Of a DNA stretch of 34,183 nt, positions 30,219 through 34,183 are shown one piece after another. Source of the stretch: Vairimorpha ceranae (Eukaryota; Microsporidia; Nosematidae); the NCBI RefSeq assembly GCF_000988165.1, contig NW_020169343.1:1-34183 (forward strand), in the 5' to 3' direction. The notes below the pieces were generated by a model, which saw nothing but the letters and a program-made list of their open reading frames with translations, was not told the DNA's origin and did no database searches. Every line of letters begins with the position of its first letter. The stretch's first letter is position 1. Position numbers and translations under genes: made by a program.

Positions 30219-31058
30219 ATGACTCCAGCGATTAGAAATTACTAGGAAAATGAAGAAGGAGATGTAAATGCCTGGTTAAAAGAAAAATCAATGATGGCGA
30301 AGATTGGTGGCTTTGTTAATGAAGACGATACAAGATTGATTTTATCGTCGTTAAGAGAAAAAGCTCTGACATGGGGCACAAATCTTCTGATGTCCAGTAA
30401 TAGGAAAACTATACTGGACACACCTATTTAAGGTTTAAAAACGATTTACTGCAAAAAAATCTACTGTTGTGATTTTAAATAAGTTCCTCGAAACAAAAAC
30501 GACAGTGAGTTATGACGAATTCATGAAATTACTACAAGAATCGAGTACGCTTGTGAAAGAAATTGTATAAATTAGACATCGTTATTGAGATTAACAATAA
30601 GTAACTCCCCTGGAAGAAATCAAGGGGCTATTGTACTAATTTTCGTTAACTGCCGACGGATGGGACTCTTTTCTAAAAAGAGCAGAGGAATCGGCCTGGA
30701 TGGCATTCCCAGAAAGCGCTTGAACAAGACGTACAAAGACATAGAATATAACCATAGGAAAGTCCAATATAAAAAAAAGAAACAGAAAGAGGGTACTAAA
30801 AAGAAACTTTGTGAGCTACATGGAAATACAATTCATTTCAGCGATAAATGCTTTACAGTCTCGGAATTTAAAAAATTGGGATGGACAAAAAATAATAATA
30901 ATAGGAAAGTTTGTAAAAATGCCAATGAATTGTCCTTAGAAGGGAGTTCAGTCGGTGACAAGGAAATAAGCAATGATAATACTAATAAAAATTATTACAT
31001 CTACAATTTACAAATAAAAATAGTCAAACAAGTAATTTTGTTCAAAAGGCTAAAATAG
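30219..31058 (+). pseudogene. gag of the Ty3 element
   Basis: Broken frames from about 30220 include VNEDDTRLILSSLREKALTW (about 30318-30377), a capsid-type helix pattern, and at 30810-30851 CELHGNTIHFSDKC. That is a C-x2-H-x4-H-x4-C variant of the nucleocapsid zinc knuckle, in which the second Cys is replaced by His. The longest open piece starts without ATG. Stops at several points. Confidence 0.65.
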
Positions 31059-31479
31059 CAAAAAAATTTTGCGAGTTTTAAAAGATATAGGTACGGAAGT
31101 TTAACTGATAAATCACTCAGTATTACCAAAAGATTTTAAATTAGTCCATACCACGGAAGAATAAGAGGAGCAAATGGCACGCCAATCAAAATTTTGGGAT
31201 AAGTTAATGACGTAAATATAAATTTCGGAAAGTTTTACTGGAAACTTACGTTCTTAGTACTGGCAAATAATTTAAATTAGCAATTCTTAAAGTAGATAAT
31301 CTAAGTGGTCATAAAGAGATTATAAATAGGTAGCCTCAAATTTTCAGAAAAGAGGATTTGCAATGTTATAGAAGCAGAAACAAGTAAAATACAGATAAGT
31401 CTAAAAAAATATGAAAATCTATTTGTACAGAAATCAATTAAATGCAGCCGTGTACAGAAGGTATACATAAGATTGACAC

Positions 31480-33975
31480 AGGGGATAAAAGCCCAATTTA
31501 TCAAAGAAATAATAGAATACCCATTAATTAAGAAAAATCAACTTATAAAGAAATTGAGAAATTGTATAAAGCTAAAATTATAAGTGTAGGATTCAGTTCT
31601 AGCTAAAGTATATAGCTTTATTTAATTGGTTCTTTTAAGTAACCAATCATCATCTATTGAACGTCTTACGAAGCGTCCTATTGGTGTATTAGAAAATGCA
31701 TCAAATACTAATTCTTTTTAAAGTATTTAAACGAATTCTATGAAAAAGCAATGCTTTTTTCTGATACCAATAATAAGGAATAGCAATAGTCCATGGCGCT
31801 CCAGAATGGTGCCTGTCAGGAAGCCGGATGGCTTGTTACGAATTGAATCGATTTTAGAGCTCTTATTAACATAACAACTAAAGATAAATATCCGTTACCA
31901 CGAGTAGACGAAATTCTAGATAAACTGGTGGGAGTCATAAATTCCGACCTTAGATGCAACTTTTGAGCATTATCAGATCGCTCTTGCAGAAAAAGACAAA
32001 CCAAAAGCAGCCTTTGCTTGAAAAAATGGGCTATATGAATTTAATCGGATCCCTTTTGGGCTATGCAATGCATCCGGAACATTACAAAGGTGCATAAACA
32101 TAATTTTAGGAATAAATTGGATAAATTGTTCTACCTTATTTGGACGGTATTATTATCTACTCTAAAACATTAGAAGAACATGAAAAACATTTGGAAGTAA
32201 TATTTAAGAAAGTAAAGGCAGCAGGTATTATATTAAACAAAAATGTGCCAGTTTTACAAAAAGGAAATTAAAATTTTAGGTAATATAATACAGACTCATG
32301 TATTAAGGCAGATCCGGCTAAAATACAAGCAGTTGAAGAATATCCACTACCACAAAATATAAAAGAACTGAGATCTTTTTTAGGGATCCTTAATTATTAA
32401 AGAGAGTTTATTAAAAATTACGCAGTAATTTCAACGCCGTTAAATAATCAATTTAAGGGCTAGATTAAGCGCAGTTAAAAAAAAATTATGTGGATAACAA
32501 AGCCCGAGGAAGCATTCAAAACGATAAAACTAGAGATGACATAAGAAACTGTTTGGCATCAACCTGATTTTAATAAAGAATTTATTCTTACCACAGATAC
32601 ATCAAGCATATGCATAGAGACCATATTATTTCAGAAAGACAGCAAAGGAAAAGAAGATATGATATCAACATTCAGTAAAGCTTTCGATAAAGCTTAGATA
32701 AACTATTCAGTCACAGATAAAGAACTATTGGTCGTTGTTAAAAGTATAGAGAATTATCGGCATTACATTTTAGGAAAAAAATTTACACTTAAAACAGAAC
32801 ATAAAGCCTTGACATGCCTCTGGGGGACACAACCCCAAGCAGCAGATTTTTACGCTGGGCAATGAAACTCCAAGAATATCAATTCTCGGTAGAATACATC
32901 AAAGGAAAAGATAATGCAGCAGACGGATACAGTCAAATATGTTATATAAACGCAACAAAAAGAGAGATAAATTAACTTATGAAATTAAAACTGGTGAACA
33001 AGACAAAAAAATATCCTTAAAGAATATTGTCTTACGAGTGGACATGGGTCAGTAAACACAATGAAATTCCTAACTCTTCAAAAACATAAATGGACAGGAA
33101 TATTTAAAGATATCGAGGAATTTACAAAAAAATGACAAATATGTTTGGGAGAAGGCTATGAGAGAGTAAATAACCAAAACGTGTCATATTATTAGAAAAG
33201 CCGAACGGCTTACGGAAGGTAGATTTGATTTGAAGAGTGGGGCCTAAAGGCATATATAAGTTTATAATTGAATGTAATAATCATTACACGAAGTGTATTG
33301 AAACTAAAATTATAGGCAACAAACAATGAAAAACAGTTGCGGACGCCGTGAAAAGCTTTATTTTTGATAAATGTGGCATTTCAAAAAGAACATTGTCAGA
33401 TAATGGTCTAAATTCGACAATCAATTTATAACTAAATTAGCAAATGACTGTGGATAACATGGGAATTTTGTTATCCTTATCATCATGTGTATTTGCTGTG
33501 TTCAAAGAATCAATCAGCCACTTGGCAAAAGATAAAGAAATTATTAGAATTTAAAATATCCCACAGACAATATAATTAGTAAGGCAACACTAGCAGTCAA
33601 CATATCCTCCCAGCGAGCATTAGGGACGTCCCCATTTGTTTAAACAAAATGTAGGACACCCAATCTACAAATCAATCAATTACTAAATAAACCAAGCAAA
33701 ATATCTAGTAAAGAACACGTACTCAGGAAATGGAATGAAAATTTTGAAAAATATAAACAAAAAATTTTAAAGGGAAGAAAGTTATTAAAAAACAATTACG
33801 AAATTAATGATAAAGTTTTAATTTATAGAAAATCTAGTTAGAATAAATTACAAGCTTACTGGCAACGAAGATTTGAATTATTGGAATGATTAATGAAGAC
33901 GCATATGTAATGCCAAACAATGACATCACGACAAGAGTAAACAAGAAGCATCATAAACAAAATACTAGCTTAAAA
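31480..33975 (+). pseudogene. pol of the Ty3 element: RT, RNase H, integrase
   Basis: RT N-terminal part: SPWRSRMVPVRKPDGLLRI (about 31785-31845), then KDKYPLPRVDEILDKLVG (about 31875-31935) and FNRIPFGLCNASGTLQR (about 32038-32090). RNase H: TDTSSICIETILFQKDSKGK (about 32594-32653), then YSVTDKELLVVVKSIENYRHY (about 32703-32770). Integrase: an H-H-C-C region near 33040-33145, a strand ADAVKSFIFDKCGISKRTL-SDNG (about 33340-33410) with a catalytic Asp, and a C-terminal DKVLIYRKSS (about 33810). Stops occur throughout, so no active polyprotein is possible. Confidence 0.85.
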
Positions 33976-33976
33976 T

Positions 33977-33987
33977 AGGGAAGGAGG
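33977..33987 (+). other. Polypurine tract
   Basis: AGGGAAGGAGG lies immediately before the TGTCGAG start of the 3' repeat, the position of the plus-strand primer in LTR elements. Confidence 0.7.
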
Positions 33988-34079
33988 TGTCGAGAGACAG
34001 TTATATTTAATTTTAATTTATAAGTCCTAATAATTTTCTGACCCATGCAGGAAGAAAGTAATTAAGCAAAGGTATTATT
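33988..34079 (+). repeat. 3' terminal repeat of the Ty3 element
   Basis: Starts TGTCGAGAGACAG and includes the exact 21-base match to the 5' repeat. Similarity fades at GTATTATTGAT (about 34072-34082), right where cellular coding sequence begins. Confidence 0.65.
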
Positions 34080-34183
34080 GATGGTTTTATTAAAGCATGA
34101 AGTAGCTTATGTTCTCGGTCAAATGAGACTAGAAAATGCAATAGAAACACTTATAAATGTTCTCAGCAATTCACTTGAAAATG
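34066..34183 (+). CDS. Deoxyhypusine hydroxylase, N-terminally truncated (runs off the window)
   Basis: Deoxyhypusine hydroxylase is a di-iron HEAT-repeat enzyme of the cytosol that completes the hypusine residue of translation factor eIF5A. From 34081 the frame reads MVLLKHEVAYVLGQM and continues with AIETLINVLSNSLEN. This matches the first metal-binding HEAT repeat of the family (LLKHExAYxLGQM, where His-Glu binds iron). In the known enzymes about 50 residues precede this motif. Here a stop at 34063-34065 and the Ty3 terminal repeat lie directly upstream, and the missing N-terminus is not found on the other side of the element (before 30130). The ATG at 34081 could start a shortened protein, or the gene may be dead. 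The 3' part is outside the window. Confidence 0.8.

Larger units (their letters stand above)
30130..34079 (+). mobile_element. Ty3/gypsy retrotransposon, full length but decayed
   Basis: The plus strand holds gag, RT, RNase H and integrase relics in that order, the Ty3/gypsy arrangement. The element is bounded by a short direct repeat starting TGTCGAG at 30130 and 33988. A polypurine tract (AGGGAAGGAGG, 33977-33987) sits directly before the 3' copy. All genes carry stops and shifts. At roughly 3.95 kb it is near normal length, with unusually short terminal repeats (about 80-90 bp). Confidence 0.85.

Noticed and set aside
1..34183. CRISPR arrays, bacterial operons or defence islands
   Set aside because: No regularly spaced short repeats or ribosome-binding sites. 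The start motifs, gene structure and transposon types are eukaryotic.

Overview
The window looks like a piece of an expanded, gene-poor microsporidian genome. It is extremely A+T-rich and has no visible introns. Two clean genes, and one gene now split by a frameshift, start just downstream of a TATAAATTTTAAA-like or AAATTT box followed by a CCC motif a few bases before the ATG. That is the known microsporidian AAATTT-like/CCC-like start architecture. No rRNA gene and no convincing intact tRNA gene was seen. The species cannot be named from this sequence alone.

Layout. 2-382: 3' end of an unassigned gene. 790-4010: decayed LTR (Ty3-type) retrotransposon on the minus strand. 4440-5821: stand-alone gypsy-type integrase, copy A. 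6083-6138: GC-rich tRNA-like/structured island. 6181-7808 (minus): unassigned gene split by one frameshift. 8604-8851: tandem 130-bp-period repeat. 9050-9580: dispersed repeat boxes. 10200-14711: relic of a pogo/Tigger-type transposon, split in two at 10898/13916 by a 3.0-kb insert that carries integrase copy B. 15279-16261: Merlin-type transposon. 17100-18040: integrase fragment of the first LTR family. 19531-20580 (minus): full-length but broken phosphoglycerate kinase-like pseudogene. 21112-22437: intact unassigned 441-aa gene. 23225-23993: truncated integrase copy C. 23994-25422: Tc1-type transposon with paired direct repeats in each inverted end. 25690-26400: second IS1595/ISXO2-type transposase. 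27240-28510 (minus): gag-RT fragment of another LTR element. 28932-29870: intact secreted-type protein. 30130-34079: full-length decayed Ty3/gypsy element whose 3' terminal repeat abuts the 5'-truncated coding sequence of deoxyhypusine hydroxylase (34066 to the window end).

Only about five or six cellular genes or gene remnants are visible in 34 kb. Most of the identifiable rest is a graveyard of at least five transposon types, sometimes nested. The cellular genes are not arranged as a pathway. The strongest leads for a second look are the nested integrase element with candidate terminal inverted repeats, the IR/DR Tc1 element, the PGK pseudogene, the LTR-deoxyhypusine hydroxylase junction and the shared promoter layout. 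I found no previously undescribed multi-gene system. The closest thing to a novel unit is the three-copy stand-alone integrase family.
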